Source: Synaphobranchus kaupii
Lineage: Eukaryota > Chordata > Actinopteri > Anguilliformes > Synaphobranchidae
Direction: 5' to 3'
Length of the DNA stretch: 64,000 nucleotides
Assembly: GCA_029718625.1 (NCBI GenBank)
Contig: CM056380.1
Coordinates: 41,296,169-41,360,168 of the forward strand
Both the position numbers and the translations under genes were made by a program. The notes under the pieces were generated by a model. It made no database searches. It was not told the DNA's origin and was given only the letters and a program-made list of their open reading frames with translations. This document shows, one piece after another, positions 34,553-46,114 of the stretch (its first letter is position 1; each line of letters opens with the position of its first letter).

Positions 34553-34913
34553 AAAAAGGCTGGAATTACACACAGGTAAACCACTCTGACAAATTCTAAC
34601 AACAGACCAGTGTATACATACAAAGTGATCTATGAGGTAAGTGTGGCAGGTAAGCAGGTGAATGTGGAAGGCTAATGGATGATTAGCTGGGAGCGGTGCA
34701 GTGAGGCAGAGGTGAGGCGGAGCAGGACAACAGAGTGGGAATGGAGAAACCACATGATTGGGCTGAGGCATGGAGGGCTGGAGGTAGAGATCTGCACCGA
34801 GATACACAGTAAATAGAGTTTGCCCACCACTGTATTTAAACAATAAATAGCTGATGTTGGTGATAACAATTTATTTAAATTTGTACTTCTATTTTAGTGT
34901 TCGATTTGGCCAG

Positions 34914-35525
34914 TAACTGTGCAATGTGTTTGATGGCAAAGCCTCCTGGATCTGGGCCTCCAATGACAGATTGGGTGAGTTTTTTTTTTGTAATTTCATT
35001 TGTGTGTATGTGTGGGGGGGGGGGTGGGGGGGGGGGGTGGCAATGCACAGTGTCACAAGGCAAGCTGCTTTAAGGTGTTAAGAGGTGGCCAAATGGGCTT
35101 GGATTAAACTGGGATAAAAGCTGCATCATATTAGTTCCATTGCCTTTACACTCTGAGGTAGTAGCATTTGCAGTAGCTCTGCAGGTGTTCTGAAAGCAGA
35201 ATTTGTAGATGAAAAGCAGTAGAAATTGTAAATTGTGAAGCTGAGTATTTAGATACACCGACATATTGACAGTAAAACTAAATTTCTTCATTGTGAATAT
35301 TCATACAAATTATATGAACACACATACTGTAGTTACATAGTGGGTAACATTTGTTGAAAAATACGGACAGGTCGAAATTTGTGAAAGTAGCCTGAAAATC
35401 ATCTAAGAGATTTCCACCTTGTGATTTTATAGATCCAATGTGACAAATGCGAAAGATGGTTCCATGAACAGTGCCTGGGCATGGACACAGAGGATCTGGA
35501 ACAAGCCAGGAAGACAGCTGGAATT
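34914..35525 (+). pseudogene. split PHD-finger exon pair in the foldback loop
   Basis: Exon 1 (34914-34974) follows an acceptor-like GGCCAG and reads NCAMCLMAKPPGSGPPMTDW, ending at a GTGAGT donor. Exon 2 (35433 to about 35525) follows TTTTATAG and continues in phase as IQCDKCERWFHEQCLGMD and on to ARKTAG. Together they show the CxxC, CxxC, H-x2-C ligands of a PHD finger, but the last C-x2-C pair is missing because unrelated sequence follows about 35540. The 458-bp intron contains a poly-G tract. PHD fingers bind histone H3 tails. This is a fragment of an unknown gene or transposon protein. Confidence 0.65.
35008..35041. repeat. poly-G tract
   Basis: Runs of 10-13 G broken by single T bases on the plus strand, inside the PHD intron. 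Could form a G-quadruplex. Confidence 0.9.
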
Positions 35526-35540
35526 GCTGCTTGTGCGCTT

Positions 35541-36574
35541 AACCCCTTGGCGCAGATGGCAAATTTCACCTATTTAGGGGATGCTCTGTTTAAGGCTTTA
35601 TAACTCCAGGTGTGAGCACACATAAACTTGCTAAATGGCTTAAATGAAACAAGACAGGTGTACCATCTACAATACAAACTTAGATTTGTTTATTTTCATA
35701 ATTTAAGTCAAAATAAAGTGCCACAAATGCAAAGAAACTTTGGAAAAAATGTAAAAAATGATTATATTTTTTTTTTTGCTACATAAGTGAAATCGGTAAT
35801 ATATATACATTTCCTGGATCATAAACTCCATGTCCACAAGTTTAGCAAAATCTAAGGATGATATGCAGAACTACTAAAGGTCTATGATGCAAAATACAGC
35901 AGTGTACCCTGTTGTCCATTAGTGTCTCCAAATATATCCAAATGGATAAATTGTGCACTGCTGTAAATAAAAAAAAAATTATGATATATTTAACTACAAA
36001 TCAACAGTTTTGCTCAGAAAACTCACTTTTGCATAATTTCCAAGTGGGAATTACTATATTTTCATCAGTATAGGGGGGTAGATATCTATGGGTCAAAAAC
36101 CCCTATGCAAAACATGTCATAAAATGAATAAAATTATTCATTATTGTATTATAAAGCATAGGCCTATACATTTGCTCCATTGATATCACAGTGTTACATA
36201 CACCTAAATATGTTGCCTAATCATTCACTCTTGTACCTCAATAAAACATCACGTGTCCCTGTACTCTACAGTATGTATACTTTTGTCCTTGGATTGCATT
36301 TTTCTGTATTTTATTTATTTTTATTTCCTATTCATAATGACTCCAAGGACATTTTTACCTTAATCTACCACATATCAGTGCACAGTAAATTGGAATGAGC
36401 ATTTGTCATGCCCTAAGAGACAGGTATAGGGCTATACACCATAGCCTATATTATGTACGATATCATGAACATAAAATAGTATTCCACCATCTGCAAAATG
36501 CTGCCAAATGTTCTACCTTCAATGAACATCGGTAGCCTACATCAAAAATACATTTAACGATTGCACTACAGTAT
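35541..36574. other. non-coding part of the foldback loop
   Basis: AT-rich with no gene recognised. The segment from about 35540 (AACCCCTTGGCGCAGATGGC) looks like a dispersed repeat that interrupted the PHD frame. Confidence 0.4.
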
Positions 36575-39500
36575 GTGAAATTCCACATCAGAATGTCCTG
36601 AGGTTGTCTAAGTGACACTTTGAGTTGGTGTGCTATCATTCTGAAGTGAAATTGGTCAGTGAAAACAAGAAGTTTCCTTTTAATATCAATCTGAATATAG
36701 AAGAAACACAGCTCTTATATGACATTTTAGAGGGCTTTAATTTTGAAATTCCACGTCAGAATGTCCTGAGGTTGTCTGAGTGACACTGTGAGGTGTTCTT
36801 CTATCATTCTGAAGAGAAATGGTTTTGTGAAAACAGGAGGTTTCCTTTTAATATCAATCTGAATTTAGAAGAAACACAGCTCTTATATGAAATTTTAGAG
36901 GGCTTTAATTTTTAAATACCACATCAGAATGTCCTGAGATTGTCCTGAGTGACCACTCTGTGCTGGAGTGCTCTCATTCTGAAGTGAAATTGGACAGTGA
37001 AAACAGGAAGTTTCCTTTTAATATCAATCTGAATTTAGAAGAAACACAGCTTCTTATATCAAAGTTTAGAGGGCTTTAAATTTGAAATTCCACATCAGAA
37101 TGTCCTGTGAGGTTCTCTGATTGACACTGTGAGGTGTTCCTCCATCATTGTGAAGAGAAATGTTTTTGTGAAAACAGGAGGTTTCCTTTTAATATCAATC
37201 TGAATTTAGAAGAAACACAGTTCTTATATGAAATTTTAGAGGGCTTTAATTTTTAAATTCCACATCAGAATGTCCTGAGATTGTCGGAGTGACACTCTGT
37301 GCTGGAGTGCTCTCATTCTGAAGTGAAATTGGTCAGTGAAAACAGGAAGTTTCCTTTTAATATCAATCTGAATATAGAAGAAACACAGCTCTTATATGAC
37401 ATTTTAGAGGGCTTTAATTTTGAAATTCCACATCAGAATGTCCTGAGATTGAGTGACACTCTGTGCTGGAGTGCTCTCCTTCTGAAGTGAAATTGGTCAG
37501 TGAAAACAGGAAGTTTCCTTTTAATATCAATCTGAATATAGAAGAAACACAGCATTTGTATGACATTTTAGAGGGCTTTAATTTTGAAATTCCACATCAG
37601 AATGTCCAGAGGCTCTCTGATTGACACTGTGGGGTGTTCTTCTATCATTCTGATGAAAAATGGTTTTGTGAAAACAGGTGGTTTCCTTTTAATATCAATC
37701 TGAATTTAGAAGAAACACAGCTCTTATATGAAATCTTAGAGGGCTTTAATTTTGAAATTCCACATCAGAATGTCCTGAGGTTCTCTGATTGACACTGTGA
37801 GATGTTCTTCTATCATTGCGAAGAGAAATGGTTTTGTGAAAACAGGAGGTTTCCTTTTAATATCAATCTGAATTTAGAAGAAACACAGCTCTTATATTAC
37901 ATTTTAGAAGGCTTTAATTTTGAAATTCCACATCAGAATGTCCTGAGATTGTCTGACTCACACTCTGAGGTGTTCGTCTATCATTGTGAAGAGAAATGGT
38001 TTTGTGAAAACAGGAGGTTTCCTTTTAATATCAATCTGAATTTAGAAGAAACACAGCTCTTAGATGAAATTTTAGAGGGCTTTAATTTTGAAATTCCACA
38101 TCAGAATGTCCTGAGATTGTCTGAGTGACACTCTTTGCTGGAGTGCTATCATTCTGAAATGAAATTGGTCAGTGAAAACAGGACGTTTCCTTTTAATCTC
38201 AATCTGAATATAGAAGAAACACAGCTCTTATATGACATTTTAGAAGGCTTTAATTTTGAAATTCCACATCAGAATGTCCTGAGATTGTCTGACTGCCACT
38301 CTGAGGTGTTCTTCTATCATTGTGACATGAAATGGTTTTGTGAAAACAGGTGGTTTCCTTTTAATCTCAATCTGAATATAGAAGAAACACAGCTCTTATA
38401 TGACATTTTAGAAGGCTTTAATTTTGAAATTCCACATCAGAATGTCCTGAGATTGTCTGACTGCCACTCTGAGGTGTTCTTCTATCATTGTGACATGAAA
38501 TGGTTTTGTGAAAACAGGTGGTTTCCTTTTAATATTAATCTGAATTTAGAAGAAACACTGCTCTTATATGAAAATTTAGAGGGCTTTAATTTTGAAATTC
38601 CACGTCAGAATGTCCTGAGATTGTCTGAGTGACACTCTGTGCTGGAGTGCTATCATTCTGAAGTGAAATTGGTCAGTGAAAACAGGACGTTTCCTTTTAA
38701 TCTCAATCTGAATATAGAAGAAACACAGCTCTTATATGACATTTTAGAATGCTTTAATTTTGAAATTCCACATCAGAATGTCCTGAGATTGTCTGAGTGA
38801 CACTCTGTGCTGGAGTGCTATCATTCTGAAGTGAAATTGGTCAGTGAAAATAGGACGTTTCCTTTTAATCTCAATCTGAATATAGAAGAAACACAGCTCT
38901 TATATGACATTTTAGAATGCTTTAATTTTGAAATTCCACATCAGAATGTCCTGAGATTGTCTGACTGCCACTCTGAGGTGTTCTTCTATCATTGCGACAT
39001 GAAAGGGTTTTGTGAAAACAGGTGGTTTCCTTTTAATATTAATCTGAATTTAGAAGAAACACTGCTCTTATATGACATTTTAGAGGGCTTTAATTTTGAA
39101 ATTCCACATCAGAATGTCCAGAGGCTCTCTGATTGACACTGTGGGGTGTTCTTCTATCATTCTGATGAAAAATGGTTTTGTGAAAACAGGAGGTTTCCTT
39201 TTAATATCAATCTGAATTTAGAAGAAACACAGCTCTTATATGAAATCTTAGAGGACTTTAATTTTGAAATTCCACATCAGAATGTCCTGAGTTTTTCTGA
39301 CTCTCACTCTGAGGTGTTCTTCTATCATTGTGAAGAGAAATGGTTTTGTGAAAACAGGAGGTTTCCTTTTAATCTCAATCTGAATAGAGAAGAAACACAG
39401 CTCTTATATGACATTTTAGAAGGCTTTAATTTTGAAATTCCACATCAGAATGTCCTGAGATTGTCTGACTGCCACTCTGAGGTGTTCTTCTATCATTGCG

Positions 39501-40512
39501 ACATGAAAGGGTTTTGTGAAAACAGGTGGTTTCCTTTTAATATTAATCTGAATTTAGAAGAAACACTGCTCTTATATGACATTTTAGAGGGCTTTAATTT
39601 TGAAATTCCACATCAGAATGTCCAGAGGCTCTCTGATTGACACTGTGGGGTGTTCTTCTATCATTCTGATGAAAAATGGTTTTGTGAAAACAGGAGGTTT
39701 CCTTTTAATATCAATCTGAATTTAGAAGAAACACAGCTCTTATATGAAATCTTAGAGGACTTTAATTTTGAAATTCCACATCAGAATGTCCTGAGTTTTT
39801 CTGACTCTCACTCTGAGGTGTTTTTCTATCATTGTGACATGAAATGGTTTTGTGAAAACAGGTGGTTTCCTTTTAATATCAATCTGAATTTAGAAGAAAC
39901 ACCGCTCTTATATGAAATTTTAGAGGGCTTTAATTTTGAAATTCCACATCAGAATGTCCTGAGGTTGCCTGAGTGACACTGTGAGGTTTTCTTCTATCAT
40001 TTTGAAGTGAAATGGTTTTGTGAAAACAGGTGGGTTCCTTTTAATATCAATTTGAATTTAGAAGAAACAAACCGCTCTTATATGAAATTTTAGAGGGCTT
40101 TAATTTTGAAATTCCACATCAGAATGTCCTGAGGTTGCCTGAGTGACACTGTGACGTTTTCTTCTATCATTCTGACATGAAATGGTTTTGTGAAAACAGG
40201 TGGTTTCCTTTTAATATCATTCTGAATTTAGAAGAAACACAGCTCTTAGATGAAATTTTAGAGGGCTTTAATTTTGAAATTCCACATCAGAATGTCCTGA
40301 GATTGTCTGATTGACACTCTGTCCTGGAGTGCTATCATTCTGAAGTGAAATTGGTCAGTGAAAACAGGAGGTTTCCTTTTAATATCAATCTGAATATAGA
40401 AGAAACACAGCTCTTATATGACATTTTAGAATGCTTTAATTTTGAAATTCCACATCAGAATGTCCTGAGATAGTCTGATTGACACTCTGTCCTGGAGTGC
40501 TATCATTATGAA

Positions 40513-41154
40513 GTGAAATTGGTCAGTGAAAACAGGAGGTTTCCTTTTAATATCAATCTGAATATAGAAGAAACACAGCTCTTATATGACATTTTAGAAT
40601 GCTTTCATTTTGAAATTCCACATCAGAATGTCCTGAGATTGTCGGACTGCCGCTCTGAGGTGTTCTTCTATCATTCTGAAGTGAAATGGTTTTGTGAAAC
40701 CAGGTGGTTTCCTTTTAATATCAATCTGAATTTAGAAGAAACACAGCTCTTATATGACATTTTAGAGGTCTTTAATTTTGAAATTCCACATCAGAATGTC
40801 CTGAGATTGTCGGACTGCCGCTCTGAGGTGTTCTTCTATCATTGGGAAGTGAAATGGTTTTGTGAAACCAGGTGGTTTCCTTTTAATATCAATCTGAATT
40901 TAGAAGAAACACAGCTCTTATATGACATTTTAGAAGGCTTTAATTTTGAAATTCCACTTCAGAATGTCCTGACATTGTCTGACTCACACTCTGAGGTGTT
41001 CGTCTATCATTGTGAAGAGAAATGGTTTTGTGAAAACAGGAGGTTTCCTTTTAATATCAATCTGAATTTAGAAGAAACACCGCTCTTATATGAAATTTTA
41101 GAGGGCTTTAATTTTGAAATTCCACATCAGAATGTCCTGAGGTTGCCTGAGTGA
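40513..41154 (+). CDS. longest array ORF, hypothetical repeat protein
   Basis: A 213-codon frame spanning nearly four 56-residue units. Each unit has an ENRRFPFNINLNLEE block, an acidic-hydrophobic QLLYDILEGFNFEIP block and a QNVLRLSD block, then a Cys/His-containing HSEVFFYHCEEKWFC linker. No signal peptide, membrane segment or known domain is visible. The first ATG lies inside a unit (MKLVSENRR) and no promoter is obvious. Expression is unproven. Confidence 0.35.
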   Translation: MKLVSENRRFPFNINLNIEETQLLYDILECFHFEIPHQNVLRLSDCRSEVFFYHSEVKWFCETRWFPFNINLNLEETQLLYDILEVFNFEIPHQNVLRLSDCRSEVFFYHWEVKWFCETRWFPFNINLNLEETQLLYDILEGFNFEIPLQNVLTLSDSHSEVFVYHCEEKWFCENRRFPFNINLNLEETPLLYEILEGFNFEIPHQNVLRLPE

Positions 41155-41649
41155 CACTGGGAGGTTTTCTTCTATCATTCTGAAGTGAAATTGTTTTGTG
41201 AAAACAGGAGGTTTCCTTTTAATATCAATCTGAATTTAGAAGAAACACAGCTCTTATATGACATTTTAGAAGGCTTTAATTTTGAAATTCCACATCAGAA
41301 TGTCCTGAGATTATCTGACTGCCACTCTGAGGTGTTTTTCTATCATTGTGACATGAAATGGTTTTGTGAAAACAGGTGGTTTCCTTTTAATATCAATCTG
41401 AATTTAGAAGAAACACCGCTCTTATATGAAATTTTAGAGGGCTTTAATTTTGAAATTCCACATCAGAATGTCCTGAGGTTGCCTGAGTGACACTGTGAGG
41501 TTTTCTTCTATCATTATGAAGTGAAATGGTTTTGTGAAAACAGGTGGGTTCCTTTTAATATCAATTTGAATTTAGAATAAACAAACCGCTCTTATATGAA
41601 ATTTTAGAGGGCTTTAATTTTGAAATTCCACATCAGAATGTCCTGAGGT

Positions 41650-43999
41650 TGCCTGAGTGACACTGTGACGTTTTCTTCTATCATTCTGACATGAAATGGT
41701 TTTGTGAAAACAGGTGGTTTCCTTTTAATATCAATCTGAATTTAGAAGAAACACAGCTCTTAGATGAAATTTTAGAGGGCTTTAATTTTGAAATTCCACA
41801 TCAGAATGTCCTGAGATTGTCTGATTGACACTCTGTCCTGGAGTGCTATCATTCTGAAGTGAAATTGGTCAGTGAAAACAGGAGGTTTCCTTTTAATATC
41901 AATCTGAATATAGAAGAAACACAGCTCTTATATGACATTTTAGAATGCTTTAATTTTGAAATTCCACATCAGAATGTCCTGAGATTGTCTGATTGACACT
42001 CTGTCCTGGAGTGCTATCATTATGAAGTGAAATTGGTCAATGAAAACAGGAGGTTTCCTTTTAATATCAATCTGAATATAGAAGAAACACAACTCTTATA
42101 TGACATTTTAGAATGCTTTCATTTTGAAATTCCACATCAGAATGTCCTGAGATTGCCGGACTGCCGCTCTGAGGTGTTCTTCTATCATTGTGAAGTGAAA
42201 TGGTTTTGTGAAACCAGGTGGTTTCCTTTTAATATCAATCTGAATTTAGAAGAAACACAGCTCTTATATGACATTTTAGAGGGCTTTAATTTTGAAATTC
42301 CACATCAGAATGTCCTGAGATTGTCTGACTGACACTCTGCGGTGTTCTTCTATCATTCTGACATGAAATGGTTTTGTGAAAACAGGAGGTTTCCTTTTAA
42401 TATCAATCTGAATTTAGAAGAAACACCGCTCTTATATGACATTTTAGAGGGTTTTAATTTTGAAATTCCAAATCAGAATGTCCTGGGGTTGCCTGAGTGA
42501 CACTGTGAGGTTTTCTTCTATCATTCTGAAGTGAAATTGTTTTGTGAAAACAGGAGGTTTCCTTTTTATATCAATCTGAATTTAGAAGAAACACAGCTCT
42601 TATATGACATTTTAGAAGGCTTTAATTTTGAAATTCCACATCAGAATGTCTGAGATTTTCTGACTGACACTCTGAGGTGTTCTTCTATCATTTTGAAGTG
42701 AAATGGTTTTGTGAAAACAGGTGGTTTCCTTTTAATATCAATCTGAATTTAGAAGAAACACAGCTCTTATATGACATTTTAGAAGGCTTTAATTTTGAAA
42801 TTCCACATCAGAATGTCCTGAGGTTGCCTGAGTGACACTGTGACGTTTTCTTCTATCATTCTGACATGAAATGGTTTTGTGAAAACAGGTGGTTTCCTTT
42901 TAATATCAATCTGAATTTAGAAGAAACACAGCTCTTAGATGAAATTTTAGAGGGCTTTAATTTTGAAATTCCACATCAGAATGTCCTGAGATTGTCTGAT
43001 TGACACTCTGTCCTGGAGTGCTATCATTCTGAAGTGAAATTGGTCAGTGAAAACAGGAGGTTTCCTTTTAATATCAATCTGAATATAGAAGAAACACAGC
43101 TCTTATATGACATTTTAGAATGCTTTAATTTTGAAATTCCACATCAGAATGTCCTGAGATTGTCTGATTGACACTCTGTCCTGGAGTGCTATCATTATGA
43201 AGTGAAATTGGTCAATGAAAACAGGAGGTTTCCTTTTAATATCAATCTGAATATAGAAGAAACACAACTCTTATATGACATTTTAGAATGCTTTTATTTT
43301 GAAATTCCACATCAGAATGTCCTGAGATTGCCGGACTGCCGCTCTGAGGTGTTCTTCTATCATTGTGACGTGAAATGGTTTTGTGAAACCAGGTGGTTTC
43401 CTTTTAATATCAATCTGAATTTAGAAGAAACACAGCTCTTATATGACATTTTAGAGGGCTTTAATTTTGAAATTCCACATCAGAATGTCCTGAGATTGTC
43501 TGACTGACACTCTGCGGTGTTCTTCTATCATTCTGACATGAAATGGTTTTGTGAAAACAGGAGGTTTCCTTTTAATATCAATCTGAATTTAGAAGAAACA
43601 CCGCTCTTATATGACATTTTAGAGGGTTTTAATTTTGAAATTCCACATCAGAATGTCCTGGGGTTGCCTGAGTGACACTGTGAGGTTTTCTTCTACCATT
43701 CTGAAGTGAAATTGTTTTGTGAAAACAGGAGGTTTCCTTTTTATATCAATCTGAATTTAGAAGAAACACAGCTCTTATATGACATTTTAGAAGGCTTTAA
43801 TTTTGAAATTCCACATCAGAATGTCTGAGATTTTCTGACTGACACTCTGAGGTGTTCTTCTATCATTTTGAAGTGAAATGGTTTTGTGAAAACAGGTGGT
43901 TTCCTTTTAATATCAATCTGAATTTAGAAGAAACACAGCTCTTATATGACATTTTAGAAGGCTTTAATTTTGAAATTCCACATCAGAATGTCCTGAGGT
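41650..43999 (+). repeat. higher-order repeat of seven units (1175 bp)
   Basis: 41650-42824 and 42825-43999 are near-identical. Shared private variants (TTTATATC at 42564 and 43739, and a 1-base loss in AATGTCTGAG near 42645 and 43820) are offset by 1175, that is seven 168-bp units minus one base. A three-unit (504-bp) duplication with the private variant GAAAGGG lies at 39001 and 39505. Confidence 0.88.
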
Positions 44000-44386
44000 T
44001 GTCTGAGTGACACTGTGAGGTGTTCTTCTATCATTCTGAAGAGAAATGCTTTTGTGAAAACAGGAGGTTTCCTTTTAATATCAATCTGAATTTAGAAGAA
44101 ACACCGCTCTTATATGAAATTTTAGAGGGCTTTAATTTTGAAATTCCACGTCAGAATGTCCTGAGGTTGCCTGATTGACACTATGAGGTCTTCTTCTATC
44201 ATTCTGAAGTGAAATTGGTCAGTGAAAACAGGAGGTTTCCTTTCAATATCAATCTGAATTTAGAAACACAGCTCTTATATGACATTTTAGAAGATTTAAT
44301 TTTGAAATTCCACATCTGAATGTCCTGAGATGGTCTGAGTGACACTATGAGGTGGTCATTTTGAAGTCAGATTGGTCTTTGAAAAT

Positions 44387-44805
44387 GTATTCTTTATTAT
44401 TAAGTTAATTATTTTTTATTAATGAGTAATTATTCACACAATTGAAATGAGAAAGCCTCAATTTTTCTCTGAAAGTTTGCAGGCGGTAGTTGTTTTTAAA
44501 AAATAATTATTAATTTTATTATTTAATAATCATTTTGTTTTATTTATGTATGTATGTATGTATGTATGTATGTATGTATGTTATTTATTCATTCATTCAT
44601 TCATTTATTGTTTACTGACAGACTCATTGATTTATTGAATGTATGTGAAATTACTTTCACGTCTTATCACGTTCACCGGCACTTTTATTTTGAAATCAAT
44701 TCTTACACGCTCTTACCGTAGAATGCCTAGTATATTGCGAACCAAAAAAAACGCGGCGGCTAGTTTGACCATCTTTTTCGAAGTGGAGGCTGGCTTGACC
44801 GCAGT
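44387..44805. repeat. right outer arm of foldback
   Basis: Reverse-complement partner of 28668-29140, shorter mainly because of fewer tetranucleotide units. A 68-codon ORF inside it (44639-44845) runs across the element end and is considered chance. Confidence 0.9.
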
Positions 44806-44813
44806 GAACAGAG

Positions 44814-46114
44814 AGTTAAGAAACTCGTTGACTCGCAATAGTTAACAGTTAGACCATTCTAGCTCTATGGTCTTTCAAGCGTTATGAGGAAGGCTAGTTT
44901 AACGTTAGCTCACTGTTACCCGACAGTCTTGTACAAGAGGTTTTCTGTGAAGAGCGGTTACAATCTGTCAAACTCTGCCAGTCAGCTGTGAGGATCCTGA
45001 GGTAATTATTAGCCTAACGTAACGTTACATGCCGGCGCTCATCACATTTCGGCTTACAAAGGGGACGCTAATCCACAGGCAAATAAATATTTAGAAAAAA
45101 GAGGATACCGGCAGCCACTCTCTTGTAGAATATTTATTGAACGACAAGACTAACGCGTTTCGGAGAAAACGTTAAACTCCTTCGTCAGAACGTGATACTG
45201 AATGTGGTATTTTATTCGTGTTAGGTCATGAATATTTGTACAAGATGTGTTTTATTAAAATTATTAAATGCCCATTTCTTGTCAGCTCTTTTTGTATTGT
45301 GTGCTTTTGTGTATTTAGCATGGGTTTCACATTACTATAATAATTAGCATTATTATTAGGCCTATATTATTATTAATAATAATAATAATAATAATAATGA
45401 TAATAATAAATATACGTAGGCTATTTTATATGATAAAAAGTAGTGATTGCAATGAGATGTGGAGTAACCCAATGTCTGGGTAAGATTTAACCCAGCAATG
45501 TAGTTATTTTCATTCAATGCATGGGTCAAATGATCAACCCAGTATTCTGGGTTAAAATAGTCAAACCCAGCAGTTGGGTCAAATCAACCCAACGTGTGTT
45601 CTGTCCCATAGTGACCCAGCCGTGTGGTCAAAATTGGGTTGTTTTTTAACCCAGCATTTTTTTGAGCGTACATATTAATTCATGTCTAGATACCAATTCA
45701 ATGTCAGGTACATTGTGTATATACTGTACATGTAAACACTTGTATTCGAAATGCCTACTTCCGGGTAGGAGAGAGTGGAGTGGAGGAAAGGAGGTGGGAG
45801 TGAATAATATTGGGACTCACCCGATGTGTCTGGCAGGAGATGGGCTATAAGTAGACCACGCAGCTACTGCCGAACTCGTTCGGACAGATTATTGAAACTG
45901 GGTGAACGACCGCATCGTCTGTCTGAAGGAGAGAACGTGAGCACTTATTTAGTCTCGTCGTATTAAACTAGGCTATATTGTAGCAATAATTAATTATTAA
46001 TTAATTGTTCTCCCTACGTGCAATAGCTATAGGCTACAGAAAAGAGATAGGTCTATAACGTTCTTGAAAACGTTCGGCTAAGAGGGTAGGGTTTAAAGTT
46101 CCCCACCTGTCAAG
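44814..46114. other. non-coding flank with (TAA)n microsatellite
   Basis: No gene is seen. A TAA/ATT repeat lies at 45367-45412, and AACCCAG-rich repeat arms at 45440-45668. Near 45121-45190 ATTTATTGAACGACAAGACT and CGCGTTTCGG resemble a dispersed repeat. Confidence 0.45.

Larger units (their letters stand above)
36575..44386 (+). repeat. right 168-bp tandem array (about 46 units)
   Basis: Period 168 bp, 56 codons, with one reading frame repeatedly open on the plus strand. ORFs of 101-213 codons occur at 37802, 38135, 38807, 39146, 39650, 40513, 41185, 42027 and 43202. From 37802 to 39976 thirteen units stay in one frame and are cut only by TGA at the codon after LSD/LSE. Variation is concentrated at the RR/RW/RT/RK codon, the CEE/SEV/CDM/SDE codons and KWFC/KLVS, mostly amino-acid changing. 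I recognise no protein family. It could be a coding array, or a satellite whose unit length happens to be a multiple of three. Confidence 0.93.
28668..44805. mobile_element. 16.1-kb foldback-like element with tandem-repeat arms
   Basis: The left end ACTGCAGTCAAGCCAGCC (28668) and right end (reverse complement finishing 44805) are inverted repeats. Outer arm sequence of roughly 420-470 bp is almost identical on both sides. Inside each arm is an array of one 168-bp unit, pointing toward the left end on the left and in opposite orientation on the right. The bases outside the ends, GATCAGAG (28660-28667) and GAACAGAG (44806-44813), match at 7 of 8, consistent with an 8-bp target duplication. No transposase is recognised. 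Long inverted arms built from tandem repeats are the hallmark of Foldback-type elements in insects; I know of no named fish counterpart. Confidence 0.75.
28026..45818. mobile_element. outer inverted-repeat pairs enclosing the foldback structure
   Basis: Two further inverted pairs flank the foldback. CACTCAAAAAAATGCTGGGT near 28147 matches the reverse complement of the end near 45668, with both arms full of AACCCAGC/GCTGGGTT words to about 28330 and 45440. Outside these, CCTCCTTTCCTCCACT-type sequence (about 28026-28146) matches reversed sequence at about 45669-45818. Nested insertion of one element in another would give this pattern. The alternative is two unrelated opposite copies of common repeats. 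Confidence 0.45.

Noticed and set aside
36575..44386. CRISPR-like array
   Set aside because: Units are contiguous 168-bp tandem copies without short repeats separated by unique spacers, and the context is a vertebrate genome.
36575..44386. Leucine-rich repeat or zinc-finger gene array
   Set aside because: The 56-residue unit lacks the LxxLxLxxN pattern and the paired C2H2 spacing; the Cys/His positions vary between units.
45700..45960. Possible pol II promoter near GCTATAAGTAG at 45845
   Set aside because: A TATA-like word alone with no downstream gene; not enough to call.
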